A stretch of DNA of 64,000 nucleotides, from assembly GCF_000236785.1 (NCBI RefSeq), contig NZ_AGUF01000052.1, forward strand, positions 124,001 to 188,000. Direction: 5' to 3'. Positions 24,941 to 37,500 of the stretch are shown here, piece after piece; within the stretch, counting starts at the first letter, position 1, and the number at the start of each line of letters is the position of its first letter. Source of the stretch: Achromobacter arsenitoxydans SY8 (GTDB taxonomy: Bacteria > Pseudomonadota > Gammaproteobacteria > Burkholderiales > Burkholderiaceae_B). A model generated the notes under the pieces. That model made no database searches. It had not been told where the DNA came from and was given only the letters and a program-made list of their open reading frames with translations. Both the position numbers and the translations under genes were made by a program.

Positions 24941-26272
24941 TCACAATCCGAAGAACGCGCGCAGCGCCGCCACGGGACGCCGCACGAGTTCGAAGCCCAG
25001 CACCGACTGTCCCCCCGACAACCGGGCCGTTCCCTTCAGGCCGATGCGGGCACCCTCACCTTCATCGACGCTGGCCCGCAGGCGGTAGCTGGGCACTCCC
25101 TCCGGCGTGAGCGCCGCCTGGTAGCTGGTTTCGATGACCTTGCCGCGCAGCGGATCCATCGGCCGTACGGTCAGGTACAGGTCCACCGGCGCGCCAACCT
25201 CCAGCGCGATCGCATCCGAGGCCGGCAACTGTACCAGCATGGCAGGCTTGGCGGGATCAGCCAGCTGCATGATGCGCTCTCCTGTCACGACGGGCTTGCC
25301 GACCCAGTCGTTGGGGTCGCTGAATACCGCAACGCCACCGCGCGGCGCGCGCGTTTCCAGCCGTTGCAACTGAGACCGGATGGACGCGAGTTCCGCGCGC
25401 CGCTCCTCGGCTCGGCTCTGAAGCAAGGTCAGTCGAGCACGGCTGTCCTCGCTGCGAAACGCCGTCTGACTGGCGGCCAGGTATTCCGCATCCGCAACGG
25501 CCACGGCTCGGGCGGCGACCTCCTGCCGGTGGCTGAGCGTAGTGTCGTCCAGCGAAAACAGTAGCTGGCCGGCCTGCACCTCCTGGTTGGGCCGCACATG
25601 CACCGCCTTGACGACGCCATCCAGCGGCGCGCTGATCATGTCCAGATCCAGCGATGTGACTTCTGCCGGCGCGAGTGCCCGCTGGCGCACCGGAAGGAAG
25701 CACAACGCGACCAACGCAATGAGCGCGAGCCTGACTATCCAGGTCTTACGCCCGCTGGGCTGACGGCCCGAGCGGCGCGCAAGCAGTTCCCAGCTGTAGG
25801 CCCAGGACTGCGCCAGGCGTTTCATTACCGCCGCGTGACCGGCAGTCGGCGCCTGATCCATCAAGTACACGGCCCAGCCCAAGCGCGTTCCGGCCCGGCG
25901 CTTAAGCGGCAACAGCCAGGCTCCCGCGGGCCACCATTCTCGCCATCCCTGCGCCACGAGTTCGGCGCCGGGCGCTCCGTCTTCCGGCGGTTCCAGCCAG
26001 TCCTTTCCATGAAGCGCCTGCGCGCGGATCCATTTGCGCGCCTGCCCAAGCCATACAAGATACGGTGAATCATGGTCGACCGACACGAGTCCCGAGATGT
26101 TCAGCAGGCGCCAGTCCGATCCCGTGTCCTCGAAAACCAGGGCCTGCCGATAGCGCAGCAGCGGATGCGCGTCGTTGGCGATGTGAAAGCTGAGCTGCTG
26201 GACGTCGTCGGCCTGCCGCGCCAGGCCTTCCACCTCCGCCACCTGCAGCAACAGGAGAATGTCGTCCTGCAT
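24941..26272 (-). CDS. HlyD-family membrane fusion protein with cytoplasmic N-terminal domain
   Basis: 443 residues. The first 175 form a soluble domain (HPLLRYRQALVFEDTGSDWR, YLVWLGQARKW) resembling a GAF-like sensor. A single membrane helix follows (IVRLALIALVALCFLPV, about 180-197). Then comes a biotinyl-lipoyl-like part (ISAPLDGVVKAVHVRPNQEV), a coiled-coil hairpin and the AGERIM-like barrel. It bridges inner membrane and the TolC-like outer-membrane channel. It is five bases from the preceding adaptor gene and ten from the next gene. The sensor-like N-terminus is unusual for a plain HlyD. Confidence 0.85.
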   Translation of the reverse strand: MQDDILLLLQVAEVEGLARQADDVQQLSFHIANDAHPLLRYRQALVFEDTGSDWRLLNISGLVSVDHDSPYLVWLGQARKWIRAQALHGKDWLEPPEDGAPGAELVAQGWREWWPAGAWLLPLKRRAGTRLGWAVYLMDQAPTAGHAAVMKRLAQSWAYSWELLARRSGRQPSGRKTWIVRLALIALVALCFLPVRQRALAPAEVTSLDLDMISAPLDGVVKAVHVRPNQEVQAGQLLFSLDDTTLSHRQEVAARAVAVADAEYLAASQTAFRSEDSRARLTLLQSRAEERRAELASIRSQLQRLETRAPRGGVAVFSDPNDWVGKPVVTGERIMQLADPAKPAMLVQLPASDAIALEVGAPVDLYLTVRPMDPLRGKVIETSYQAALTPEGVPSYRLRASVDEGEGARIGLKGTARLSGGQSVLGFELVRRPVAALRAFFGL

Positions 26273-26277
26273 GGCCG

Positions 26278-27057
26278 TTACCGGGAGAAACCGAAATTGG
26301 CGATGCCGCTCATGCCGGGCAGCAGTTCATGCCCGGGATCCTCCGCCCTTCCCTCCAGTTCAATCGTTTGCGCCACCGCGTCAACCCGGGCGTTGATCGC
26401 GGTGACGCGCGCCTCATACTGCTTGCCGGTTTCGATGACATCCAGCTTGAAGTGGCTGCCCACCTTGACGCTCGCCATCTGGCGCGACGGCAAGTTCAGC
26501 CTGAGCCGCGGCGGACCGTCACTGACCAGGTCGATCAGCGGGGCGCCCGCGTTGACGGTCTCATAGGGGCGCACGTAGACCCGGGCGATGCGGCCTGCGA
26601 ACGGGGCAGCGACCGTGCAGTAGTCGACCTGCGCCTGCGCCAGCGTCTGTGCCGCCGCAGCCCGCTCAGACGCGGCGCGCGCCAGCGCGACTTCGGTGTC
26701 GCCTGCGGCGTCCAGCTTGCGCAGTCCCGCCTTGGCGCGCAGGCTTTCGCGCGCGCCTGCAAGTTCGGCCGATGCCATCTTCAGACGGGCCTGCGGTTCG
26801 CCGCAATCAAGGCGGAACATCACGTCGCCTTTCTCCACGTGGCGGCCCAGATGCGCGTCCATGGATTGCAGGCGGCCCGCCATTGGCGCGGACAACGTGC
26901 TCTCTGGGTCGGCGGCCAGCAGTACCCGTATGGCATTCGGATCGCTGGCGAGGTCCGGCAACGCGCTCTGCGCCGCGACCTGGGCATGTGCGGCAAGGCT
27001 TGCCGCCGCAAGCGCAACAAGCGGTGCTGTTCGAAGTCGCTGCAAGCGCCGCATCAT
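26278..27057 (-). CDS. Periplasmic adaptor subunit (RND/HlyD type), short
   Basis: 259 residues with a signal sequence ending near AAHAQ. Motifs: LSAPMAGRLQSMDAHLGRHVEKGDVMFRLDC, a short coiled coil, YCTVAAPFAGRIARVYVRPYETV and a barrel region ending GMSGIANF. This is the fold of efflux adaptors, shorter than the usual 350-400 residues and with no membrane-proximal domain visible. Its ATG overlaps the TolC-like gene stop. It is the second adaptor of the operon and probably contacts the TolC-like channel. Confidence 0.85.
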   Translation of the reverse strand: MMRRLQRLRTAPLVALAAASLAAHAQVAAQSALPDLASDPNAIRVLLAADPESTLSAPMAGRLQSMDAHLGRHVEKGDVMFRLDCGEPQARLKMASAELAGARESLRAKAGLRKLDAAGDTEVALARAASERAAAAQTLAQAQVDYCTVAAPFAGRIARVYVRPYETVNAGAPLIDLVSDGPPRLRLNLPSRQMASVKVGSHFKLDVIETGKQYEARVTAINARVDAVAQTIELEGRAEDPGHELLPGMSGIANFGFSR

Positions 27058-28571
27058 TTTGTCTCGCTTTGGGCCAGCAGCGTTGTGCGCTCCCAGTCCG
27101 TCATGGTCTTCTGGATTTCCGCCGCCAAAGTGGCGACGTCGTGGCTGGCAATGACGTCCGGCATCACGTCAAGACCGATGGAGTTGTAGAGGCGGCCCCA
27201 CGCCGCCTGCGCGTCCGAATAGGCCGCATAGCGCTGGTACTGAGACAGCAGCCACCGGGCGTCCGCGCGGATGAACTCCAGTTTCGAGTCAGCGGAAATG
27301 CTGGCGCTGGCCTCGGCATAGTCCCGGAGCCTGCCGTCGACCTGCGTGCTCTGATCGGCAAACTGGTACTGCTCACGCGCCAGGTAGTAGCGCTGGGCCG
27401 CGACACGCACCTGCGTCAGGACGGCCATGGAAAGCGCCAGGCGGCGCAGGTCGGCAACCTTGTTCTGGTTTTCGCCTGCCGCCTGAAGCGCTGGCGCCTT
27501 GAGCAAGCTGAGCAGATTCCAGGACACCCGTACCCCCACGGAGGACCAGGTATTGTTGTAGAGATATTCGTTCGAATCGTAGTGGGTGCCGGCGTTGAAG
27601 CTGATATGTGGCCAAAGTTCTGCCTTGGCAATTCGTATGTCGTTTTCCGTCACCCGCTTGCGGTACCACTCCTCCATGATCTCCGGCCGATTCTGCAGCG
27701 CCAGTTGTTCCAGGCCCGGAACATTCATGTTGGGCAGAGGAATGGGTGGCGGATTCTCGTCCGCCACCAGAAAATCCGTGCCCGGCGGCAAGGACATGAG
27801 GGCCGCAAGTTCGGCTCGCGCCAATTCCAGATCCTGCCGCCGCGTGGACAGCAGGCTTACCGCGTCCAGCAACGCCCGCTGGTACGCCAGCGCCTCCTGG
27901 CGTGGCAGCAGGCCCCGCCGTTCGGCCTCGCGCGCGTTGTCCAGGCCCGTGCGCACGCGCATCAGCAGGTCGTCGACCGACGCGATGAGGCGCTGAGCGC
28001 CCACCGCTCGCCAATAGGCATTGCGCACGTCCTGCAAGACGTTCTGGACGACCTTGCGGCGACGTTCTTCCGCCATCAGCACCTGGTCCATCTTCTGCTG
28101 CGAGCGCTCGTAGGCCACGACGAAGTCCAGGGTGCTCCAGCTGAGCTCGAGATCTGCCAGGCGGTGGTAGCGTTGCTCCGACGTTGACGGCCGCAAGCTG
28201 ACTTCCCCATCCTCGATGCCGACAGACGTCCCCCCGGAATCGTTTGAACGGTCGGTATAGCCTGCCGACGCAATCAGCCTGGGCAGCATCTCATGCCGGG
28301 TCACGTCCACCAGATTGCGCGACAAGGCGCTTTCCATCAGTTTGAGGCGATAGTCGAGGTTGTATTTCAGCGCGCGCGCCGACGCCTCGTAGAAGGTGAC
28401 GGGATGCGTGATGGGTTCCTGGTCCGCATACATCATCTTGCGGTCCTGTTCGATGCGCTGCAGGATTTCGTCGTGTGTATACGGGCTGGTCAGCTGGCTG
28501 GTCGAACATGCGCTCAAGCCAAGAATCGCCAGCACCAACACATTCGCGCGGATCGCGAGCATTCGCTTCAT
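27054..28571 (-). CDS. TolC-family outer-membrane channel lipoprotein
   Basis: 505 residues with lipobox LSAC (C22), so it should be lipid-anchored in the outer membrane. Two repeats of the outer-membrane efflux protein domain are seen: long helices such as LDFVVAYERSQQKMDQVLMA and the second around NRPEIMEEWYRKRV plus ISFNAGTHYD for the barrel strands. It would be the exit channel for the giant protein encoded just before it. The start overlaps that gene's stop as ATGA, so production is tightly linked. Confidence 0.88.
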   Translation of the reverse strand: MKRMLAIRANVLVLAILGLSACSTSQLTSPYTHDEILQRIEQDRKMMYADQEPITHPVTFYEASARALKYNLDYRLKLMESALSRNLVDVTRHEMLPRLIASAGYTDRSNDSGGTSVGIEDGEVSLRPSTSEQRYHRLADLELSWSTLDFVVAYERSQQKMDQVLMAEERRRKVVQNVLQDVRNAYWRAVGAQRLIASVDDLLMRVRTGLDNAREAERRGLLPRQEALAYQRALLDAVSLLSTRRQDLELARAELAALMSLPPGTDFLVADENPPPIPLPNMNVPGLEQLALQNRPEIMEEWYRKRVTENDIRIAKAELWPHISFNAGTHYDSNEYLYNNTWSSVGVRVSWNLLSLLKAPALQAAGENQNKVADLRRLALSMAVLTQVRVAAQRYYLAREQYQFADQSTQVDGRLRDYAEASASISADSKLEFIRADARWLLSQYQRYAAYSDAQAAWGRLYNSIGLDVMPDVIASHDVATLAAEIQKTMTDWERTTLLAQSETK

Positions 28572-31500
28572 ACGTCTCCCCTCTTGGTCTTGACTGCTGC
28601 TGTCTCGTCCACCGGCGCCCAGCGATCAATCCATGCCCCCGAGGCGGCGGCATGCACCTGGTCGCTGAAGGAACCCGCCGTGCGCCGGGCAGGCGGACCC
28701 CGTTCGCCATCGGCGCTTGTCCTGCCTGTCTGAAGCAGACGCAACTCCTTGTACGCGAACACCGAATCATCATCTAGCAGGCCGTCAGCCGACAGGAATA
28801 CGTTGGCGTACCGTGTCTGCATTCGGGCGTTTTCGTAACGGGCCTGCCATTGCAGCGCCTGGATGGTGCGCGTCAACGGGGTTTCGTCCTGATCGATGAG
28901 GCCCGCAGCCTGGGATTCGAGCGTGGACTCCAGCGGCATGGCCATCCATGGACGTTCGCCGCGGATGGCCGCTTCGAGATAGCGTTGCAGGGCAAGGCTA
29001 TCCCGCACGGCTGGCGTCACAAAGACGACGGGATCCACGCGCAAGTCCGAACGAAAGCCCGGTGTTTCCTCCTGCCCAAATAGCGCATGCGGATTGGGCG
29101 GCGGGAAGTAATCGGCATTGAGGTTGATGATGATGGTAAGGCGCGCCTCGGATTGGTGGCCCGCCAGATCCGAAATGGTGTAGATGAACTGATCCTGCAG
29201 AATCGGTCCTTGTCCACGAGCAGCTTGCACCTCCGGGTTGGACAGGTCGACTTCGTAGCGATAGCTGCCGTCGGCGTTCATGACGATCGTGCCGTAGCGT
29301 CCCGCCAGGCTCTGGCCTATCTGGCCGGGAGCCGCCCCATCCTGCTGCGGCCGGATGCCGGTGACGGCCAGCGAATCGCCGCCGTCGACGTCGCTATCGT
29401 TCTGCAATACGTTGCCCTGAACGACCGGCGGTCCGGAAATGTCGTCTACCTGCGCAACATCGTCGCGCGCCTGTGGCGTGTCGTCGCGGCCCGCGATCGT
29501 GATGACAAGACGCGCCTGCGCCAGTGCGCCATCCGTGTCGCGCATCGTGTAGGTGAAGACCTCCGTCAGAGTGTCCGTGGCCAGGCGCAGTGCCTGCACG
29601 ACGGGATTGTCATTGTCGACGACATACTGATAGTCGCCATTGGCGCCCATGACCAGCATCCCGTACTGTCCTGCGATCTGGCCGACCGCGCCTGGCGCGC
29701 CCGTGCCCAGTCCCACCGAGATCACCGTCTTCGTGTCGCCGCCATCGACATCCGAGTCGTTGGCGAGCACGTTGCCAATGGGATTGAGCCCCGGTTCGCC
29801 GTTGTTTACCCCCCCTGCTTCCACGGCGTCGGCAACGTCATCGCGCGCCACGGGCGCATCGTTCTGTCCCAGGACCAGAATGACCAGCGTGGCGCTATCC
29901 TGCAAACCGCCACTGTCCGTGATGGTGTAGGTGAACACATCCCGCAGCGTGTCGCGCACCAGGCGCAGCTGTTCAACGGCGGCAAGCGAATTGTCGAGCA
30001 CATAGGAAAACGTACCGTCGGCGTTCACGATGAGATCGCCGTAGGCGCCACGCAGCACGGTCCCTACAGTGCCAGCGATCCCTCCTCCCGCTGCGGGGCC
30101 GGTGCGGATGCCGACCACGGTGACGGGTTCGCCTTCGGCATCGATGTTGCGCAGCGTGACATCGCCACTGGGATTACGCCCCGGGAACGGCTGGCTGTCG
30201 CGCACGCCCTGCTCAATGGCGATCCCGACCACCGGTGTGGCACGCGGAGGATCGTTGACGCCCTGGATGGTGATGCGCAATTGAGCCTGATCTGTAAGGC
30301 CGCCGCTGTCCGCCATGCGGTAGGTAAAGACTTCCTGAAGCGTGTCGCCCGCGTTCAGTGCCGCCACGGCGTCATTGGTGTCGTCCGCGTGATACGTGTA
30401 ACTGCCGTCCGAGGCGATCTGCAGCCAGCCGAACTGGCCATCGATCCGCAGCGGTGCCGTGCCCGTCACTGCCGTGAATCCGGCCACACCCGCGCCCACG
30501 CGTATGCCGTTGACGGTTTTGGTGTCGCCCGCATCGACATCCGTGTCGTTGGGCAGCACGTTGCCGGCCGCGTCCACGGCTGGCGATATCGAAGTGGCTG
30601 GCGTCGCGGTATCTGTGTCGTCGACTGCCACCGGTGCGTCGTAGCTTCCGGCGATGGTGATCGTGAGAATTGCCGTGTGGGTCAGTCCCGACAAGTCCTG
30701 CACCGTATAGGTGTACGTCTCCTGCAGCGATTGGCCCGCGCGAAGCTGTTGAACGGCAGCAAGGGTATCGTCGACTTCGTAACGGTACGAGCCATCCGTT
30801 TGCAGATACAGGGTCCCATACAAGCCCGCTGCGGCGCCGCCCACGGTTCCCGCCGCAGCCTGCGAATTCTGCACGGCGGAGACCGTGCGACGGTCTCCCG
30901 CGTCCACGTCCGTATCATTGGCCAGCACATTGCCGATGGCGGGAGTGCCGGGCGTGCCGTTAGCCGTACCCCCTGCCTCCTTCGCACTTCCGGCATCGTT
31001 GCGCGCGACCGGCGCGTCATCGGCGCCGCGCACGGTTACCGTCAATTGGCCGTCGCTGGTCAGGCCCGCGGCATCGCTCAGCCGGAAAGTGAAATATTCA
31101 ACCAGGGTGTCGGTGGGCAGCCGCAGCGCCTGGACGGCGCGCAGCGAATTGTCCACGGTGTACACGTAGCTGCCGTCCGCGTCGATCCGCAGCGTGCCGA
31201 ACTGCCCCTGAACCGTCGTGCCCGCGGCCAGCATGGCCGCATTGCCGGCTGGCTGGCCCGCGCGCAAGCCGGCGATATGCAGCACGTCACCCGTGTCGGG
31301 ATCCGTTCCCGCGGCCGGCAGCAGATTGCCCGAAGGGTCGAGCCCGCCCGTGGTGTTGCCTGTGCCGCCTTTTTCGACCGCCGTGATCGACTGCGCCACT
31401 GCCTCGGGCGCATCGTTGGCGCCGGTGATCGTGATGCGCAATCCGGCGCTGGATTCCAGGCCGCCGGCGTCCCGCACCTTGTAGGTAAAGCCCTCGAACA

Positions 31501-34500
31501 GCGTCACACCCGCCGGCAGCGCCTGCACCGCGGCATTTGAATTGTCGACCGCGTACACGTAAGCGCCATCGGCAAGCAGCGTCAGGGTTCCATAGACGCC
31601 CGTCACGACCATGACCCTGCCGGTGGCGTCGGGTACCGCGCCGCCGCCCGCGTCCCCCGCCCGCACGCCGGCAACAATTAGCGTTTCGCCATTGGCCGGA
31701 CTGTCGACGTCCTGATCGTTGTCCAGCACGTTGCCAAGCGCAGGCTGTCCGCGCGAGGTATTGGCCGTTCCGCCGGCCTCGACCGCTGCGTCCGCATCAT
31801 CTGCCGCTACCGGAGCATCGTTCTGGCCCAGGATGCGCACACGCAGTTCGGCCTGATCGGACAGACCGCCCGGATCCGATACGGTGTACGTAAATACGTC
31901 GACCAAGGTGTTGCCTGCCGTGCGCAAGGCCTGAACCAAGGGATCCGTCTCGTTCAGCGCATAGCTGAACGAGCCATCGCTGTTCAGTGTCAACGTGCCG
32001 TACGTGCCCGCGATGGGCGCGCCGACCGGCAGCATCGTCCCGCCACCGGCTTCCGTGCCGGTGCGAATGCCGGAAACGCTCAGCGGGTCGCCGTCCGGCT
32101 CGATGTCGTTGATCGTCACATCGCCCGTTGCGGTTCGCCCGGGGGTGGCATTGCCCACGCCGCCGCGTTCCTGCGCGACCGCGACCACATCGTTGGCAAC
32201 CGGTTGGTCCGACACGCCATGGATGCGGATGACCAGCACCGCGCTGCTCTGGCCCCCGTTGGCGTCCTGCAGCCCGTACGTAAAGCGTTCATCCACCGTC
32301 CCATTCGGACCCAGAGCTATCAAGGTGGCGTTCAGGCTGTCGATCTCGTAGGTGTAGCTGCCGTCGTCATTTATGCGCAACATGCCGTACAGCCCGGTGA
32401 TCGCTGCTTCGACGCCCGGTGTCACGGCCTGCTGGATTCCGCCTTCGGGTCCGATACTGCTGACCACGGCGGTAGCGATGTCGTTGTCGACGTCGCTGTC
32501 GAGCTGGTCCGGATCATTTACCGTGTACGGGTCGAGAATGACGTTGCCCTGTGGATTGCGCGGCACCCCGATGACGGAGTTGGTATCCACATCCACAAGC
32601 GCGGTGTATCCCTCACCCAGGTTGTCGGCAGCCACCGGGTTGTCGTTGGCCCCATTGATGGTGATGACAAGCGAAGCCAGGGCATTCAGCCCCCCCGCGT
32701 CGGTGACCACGTAGTCGAACGTTTCGCGTAGCACCTCGCCCACGTTCAAGGCTTGAACCGCCGCGTTGTTGTCATCGGCCGTGTAGGTGTAGCTGCCATC
32801 GGCGCCAAGGCTCAGCGAGCCATACTGGCCCACGATGAGCGCACCGTTGGCCGCAGTGCTGCCCGCGGGGACGCTCGACGCGGGGCCTGGCCCTGTGCTT
32901 GTCTGGGCACGCGCTTGTGTCACGCCGCGCGTGTCGCCGGCATCAACGTCGCCATCATTGTCGAGAACGTTGCCGTTGGCCGGGCTGCCCCCGCTTGCGT
33001 TGGCAGTGCCGCCCTTCTCCTCTGCCGTACCCACATCGTCCTGCGCCGTGGGGGCATCGTTGGCGCCGGTCAACGTAATGACGAGCTGGGCGGAACTCGT
33101 CAGGAACCCGGTGTCACGCAGGTTGTACGTGAACGTGTCCGCCAAAGGGGGACTGCTGGCCAGCAGCGCTTGCACCGCCGGGTCTGCGTTGTTCACCACG
33201 TACCGGTAGCCCCCGGCCGCGTTGATGAACAGCGTGCCGTACAGACCAGCCACCGGCGTCTCGCCGCCCAGCGGATCCACGGTTTGCGGGCCGCCCACGC
33301 CGCTGACCTGTGTCACGATCAGCACGTCGCCGTTGGTCTGGATGTCCACGTCCAGATCGTTATCCAGCACGTTGCCCGCAGGATTGACGCCTGGGATATC
33401 GTTGCCGACCCCGCCCGCCTCCACGGCCTGATCGGTGTCGTCAACGCCAAGCGGCGCATCGTTGACCGCCACCACCGTGATATCCACGGTGTCCGTGTCG
33501 GTCAGGTTGTCGTCCGCCGCCTCGAACGGCGTGCCGTCGCCGTCGGCATCACCGCGCTGTCCCAGGTCCTCAGTCAGGAGGGTCAGGCGCTCGCTGCCGT
33601 TGTAGTTCGCGCCCGGCGTGTAGACCAGCGTGGCGAGCGCCGCATTCAATGCGCTCTGGCTGCCGCGTAGCTGCAGCGTTCCCGAGCCCAGTGCGCCGCC
33701 GGCGAGCTGGGCGCTCCCCAGGGTCAATGTCAGGCCGCCATGCAATACGCTCAGCGTGACCTGCATCGTCCCCGCGCCGGCGTCGGGGTCGTTGATGAAA
33801 AGTCCGGCAATCGCGAGCGCATTATCCTCATCCACGGACTGCACGCCCGGCACGGTATTGACCGGCCCATTGTTACGTTCCACATAGCCGACGTTGCCGG
33901 CGCCCGTGACACCCAGTTCGCCGAATTGTGCAAGCACCTGGCCCGCAGGAGACGCATTGTCGCTGTCGACGCGCGCATTCACCACGCCGGTCGGCCCCGC
34001 AACCGTGATGGTTGCCGGCGCATCGATGCGGAACATGCCCGCGCCCAGTACGCCGAAGTAGTAGTAGCCATTGGCGTCGGACGTGGTTGTCCATGTGCCG
34101 TTATCCGCCGTGGTCGACAGATCGTTGTCCGCGCCGCCCCAGGTCAGGGTGACAGTCTGGCCGGCCAGCGCCGGGCCGTCCGGCGCCGACGACGCCGTCG
34201 CGCTGTCCGTATCGTTCCAGAGCGTTCCCTCGATGCGGCTGACACCCGCGGCGTCGCCGTCCTGATACGTGTTGGGGCCGGCGCCGCTGCCGGTGCGCTC
34301 GCCGCCCACGGATCCCGCCGCGCCCACCTGTGTGCCCGCAAAGCTCTGGAAGCTGTTAGGCAGGCTGGTGTAGGTGACGCTGGCCGTCGTGTCGGCCAGC
34401 GCCAAGTTGTTCGGCAGCTGCGCGCCATAGGTAAGGCTGACGGTGCCGCCTGCCGCGAGGGTATCCAGCGATACCGTGACCGTGCCTCCAATGACCACCA

Positions 34501-37500
34501 CGGATACTCCTGCGGGATAGCCGCCCGGGGGGTACGCCGTGCCATTGAGCGTCAGGCCGGTGACCGTAAGATTCTGGCCGCCGGCGGGCAGCGTGTCTCG
34601 TAAGACGACATCGTAGGCCGTGGCGGACCCGGCATTGCTGAAGCTGACCACGTAGCCAGCCTGGCCAAGCGTGCCGCCAGCGCCAGGATCGAAACTGACG
34701 ACGGACTTCTGCACATTCTCAATCTTGGGTTCGACGACGCGTTCCGTGACGGTTTCCGTGCCGAACCGGACTTCCGACCCGCTCAGGAAGTCGGCGCGGA
34801 CCGCCAGCTGACTACCGGCCACGACGCCAGCGGCGTTGTCCACCCGAGCGTTGAACTCGAAATACAGGCCCTCGAAATCCGCATCCTGGTTGGCGTTGAC
34901 GAGATTGCCGAGCCGCAGCACGATCATGCGCGGATTGCTGGTGTCGATTGCGCCCGTGTTCAGTACGCCCTGGGCGCTGAAGCCCGAGAGATCAGCATTG
35001 AGCAGCGTGCTCTGTTTGTCCGTCACGCCACCATCGATATTGGGATTGCCCGAGGCGAACAGGCCCGCTAGATCTGTCGTCAGGCCTGGCGAACCATTGG
35101 CCAGCGCGTTCGCCAGGAAGGCCAGCATGGCTGAGCCATCGTTCATGAAGGTCAGGCCCGGCGGCAAATAGACTTGAATCGACGCATCGGGCTGCGTGCC
35201 CTCCGGGACCAGAAGCGCCACCCGATAGTGAACGATTTCCCCGATCGCGACATCCTGCGGATCGGCGGTGCTCGGCGTGCCGCCCGCCGTATCGGGCAGC
35301 CCGCCTACGTGACTGATCGTGCCCGAGGCCGCCACGTCTTCGCTAAGGACGCTCACCGTCCGATAGTCGTTCAAGACGCCCGAAGCGAGGTTGCCATCGG
35401 CGCCCGTGCGTTCTCCACTGCTGGCTCCGTCCAGGCTGCTCCATTGGATAGTGACCTGGTTGTCGACTTTGCCGGAGGTACCGGTCGTGTCGTTCAACGT
35501 ACCCCTGAACTGCAGAACCAGACTGGCACCCTTGGGTATGTCCAGTTTGGCGCCGGGAGCCAGTTGCAGCACGCCGTTCTGGACCACGAAGTCGCCACCC
35601 GTCAACGTTGACCCGCCATACAGTGTGACGCCGATGATCTGTATGGCACCAAGTTCCGTGGGAAGCACGTCGGAGAGCCGCACGTCGAATGCGTCGACAT
35701 CGGCGGAGGTGGTTCCATTTCCGACTGTGATCGTGTACGTGATCTGATCACCCCGGTCCACGCCAACTGGAGCTCCAGTCGTGACCGCCGTCTGCGAGAC
35801 AGTCAACGTGGGTTCGACGATGATTGCAGACGGCAGGCCGCCGCCTGCCGCCACGTTGCGGTCTATCGGCGAGACGCCGTTGGGCGTGTCCCCGTCCGGG
35901 TCTGTGTATGTCAGCGACGCATCGTTGGTCAGCGTGCGACCCGCCTGATTGCCGCTCAGGTTGACGGCAACCAGGCCAAGCCGGATGACGAAGCTGTTGT
36001 CTGCGGCGTTATTGTTTGCCAGTGCGCTGCTGGCGCTGAAACCGAGCGCCAGATCGACGCCGTTTGCACCCAGCGCGCCGCCCGATCCCGATACGCTGGC
36101 CACGGACACCAGACCGGCGAAGTTCGCAGCTAGATTACCGCTTTGCGCCGCCTGCGTAATCAGTAGATAGCCGCCCGTGCCGAAACTGGTATCCAGCGCG
36201 AAGCCGTCGGGAATTAGGTCCGTGATGCGCAGGTTTTGCGTGCTGCCCTCCGGTAATGTCACCAGGATGTCGTAGAGCATGCGCTCGCCGATCACCAGAT
36301 TGCTGCCGCTCGTGTGACTGGCGCTGGAGTCTGACGGATCCAGGCTGCCGTCCGCGTAGCCTTTTGTGATGACGGGCGCGGCGGATTGCGCGTCGGCAGT
36401 ATCTGACAGGTCGGTCGGGGTAAAGTCTGTTCCCCCCTCCACGCTGGCGTAGTGTGTCAGGACAGCCGTGCTCTGCAGCGTGCTGGAGGCTGCCAGCGAA
36501 CCGCTGGCCACGACGTCATACGTGATCACGATCATGTTCTGACCGCTGTCGTCCTCGGCTGTCCCCGGACGCCCCGCCAGAAGACTTGCCTGACCACCCG
36601 CATCCAGGAATGTGATCGTCGTTCCCGAAATCGCGTAGTCCCGTCCAAGCACCATCACCGTCCCGTCTCCGCGGGCGATGCGCAGGTTTGCCGTGTTCAG
36701 CGATCCGCCGAAGAAACTCAAGCCAGCCGGGACCTGCAAAGCCACCGACACGTCGAAGGCGTCCCCGCCGCCGCTGTTCTCAAGGCCTGTCGCCATGCGG
36801 AGAATGTCGCCGGCGTCCATGCCGCTCACCGCGCCTTCGAGGTCGGCAAGATCCGTAATCGCACCGTTGAAACCCGTTCCTGTGCTGCCCGGTGGATTCC
36901 AGTTTCCTGACGCGCCGCTGACCGTGCCGCCAGACGCGCCCACCACACCGTGTCCGATCGCGACGACGGGCTCGGCCACCGATTGGATCAGGACGTTATC
37001 CGTATCGACCAATGCGGCTTGATCGATCGTGGTCTGCTGCGAAGACTGGCCCAGCACCGTAATCGAACGCTGGTCCGCGAAGGGCTGGCTGCTGACCCGC
37101 AGACTGAATAGCACTTCGATCCGATTCTGACCGGCCGGGTCGCCTTGCAGGGCGTAATCACCAAAATCAAAGACCAAGGCGCCACCGGCCTGCGCGCTCA
37201 CGCTTACCTGCGTGCCTGGATGAGAATCCCCCGGACCGAACGACCAGCGATGGTCGCCGATCCCCATGGTCCAGTTCCCTTCCGGCTGGAACACCGGCGC
37301 CGGCAGGTAGGCCGTCAGCGTCAGATTCTCGTAGTCGCCCGTCTGCAAGTCATAGCGCAGCGCAAAGGTGACGATATCGCCCGGCTGCAGTTCGTAGGAT
37401 GCGGGCACGGTGCTGCCGTTGACCTGGAACACGGCGATGTCGACGTTGCCCGCCGGCACGGTCACCGTCACCTCGGAGCCATCGGATTGAATGGCGCCAA

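Noticed and set aside
26649-28187. Plus-strand frame of 512 codons
   Set aside because: Antisense to the adaptor and TolC-like genes, both of which have clear domains and coupled starts.
29087-31540. Long plus-strand frame of 817 codons opposite the giant protein
   Set aside because: It is antisense to the repeated VCBS region; high GC in the third codon position of the real gene keeps the opposite strand open. Its composition (Arg, His, Val, Ala repeats) mirrors the repeat, not a protein.
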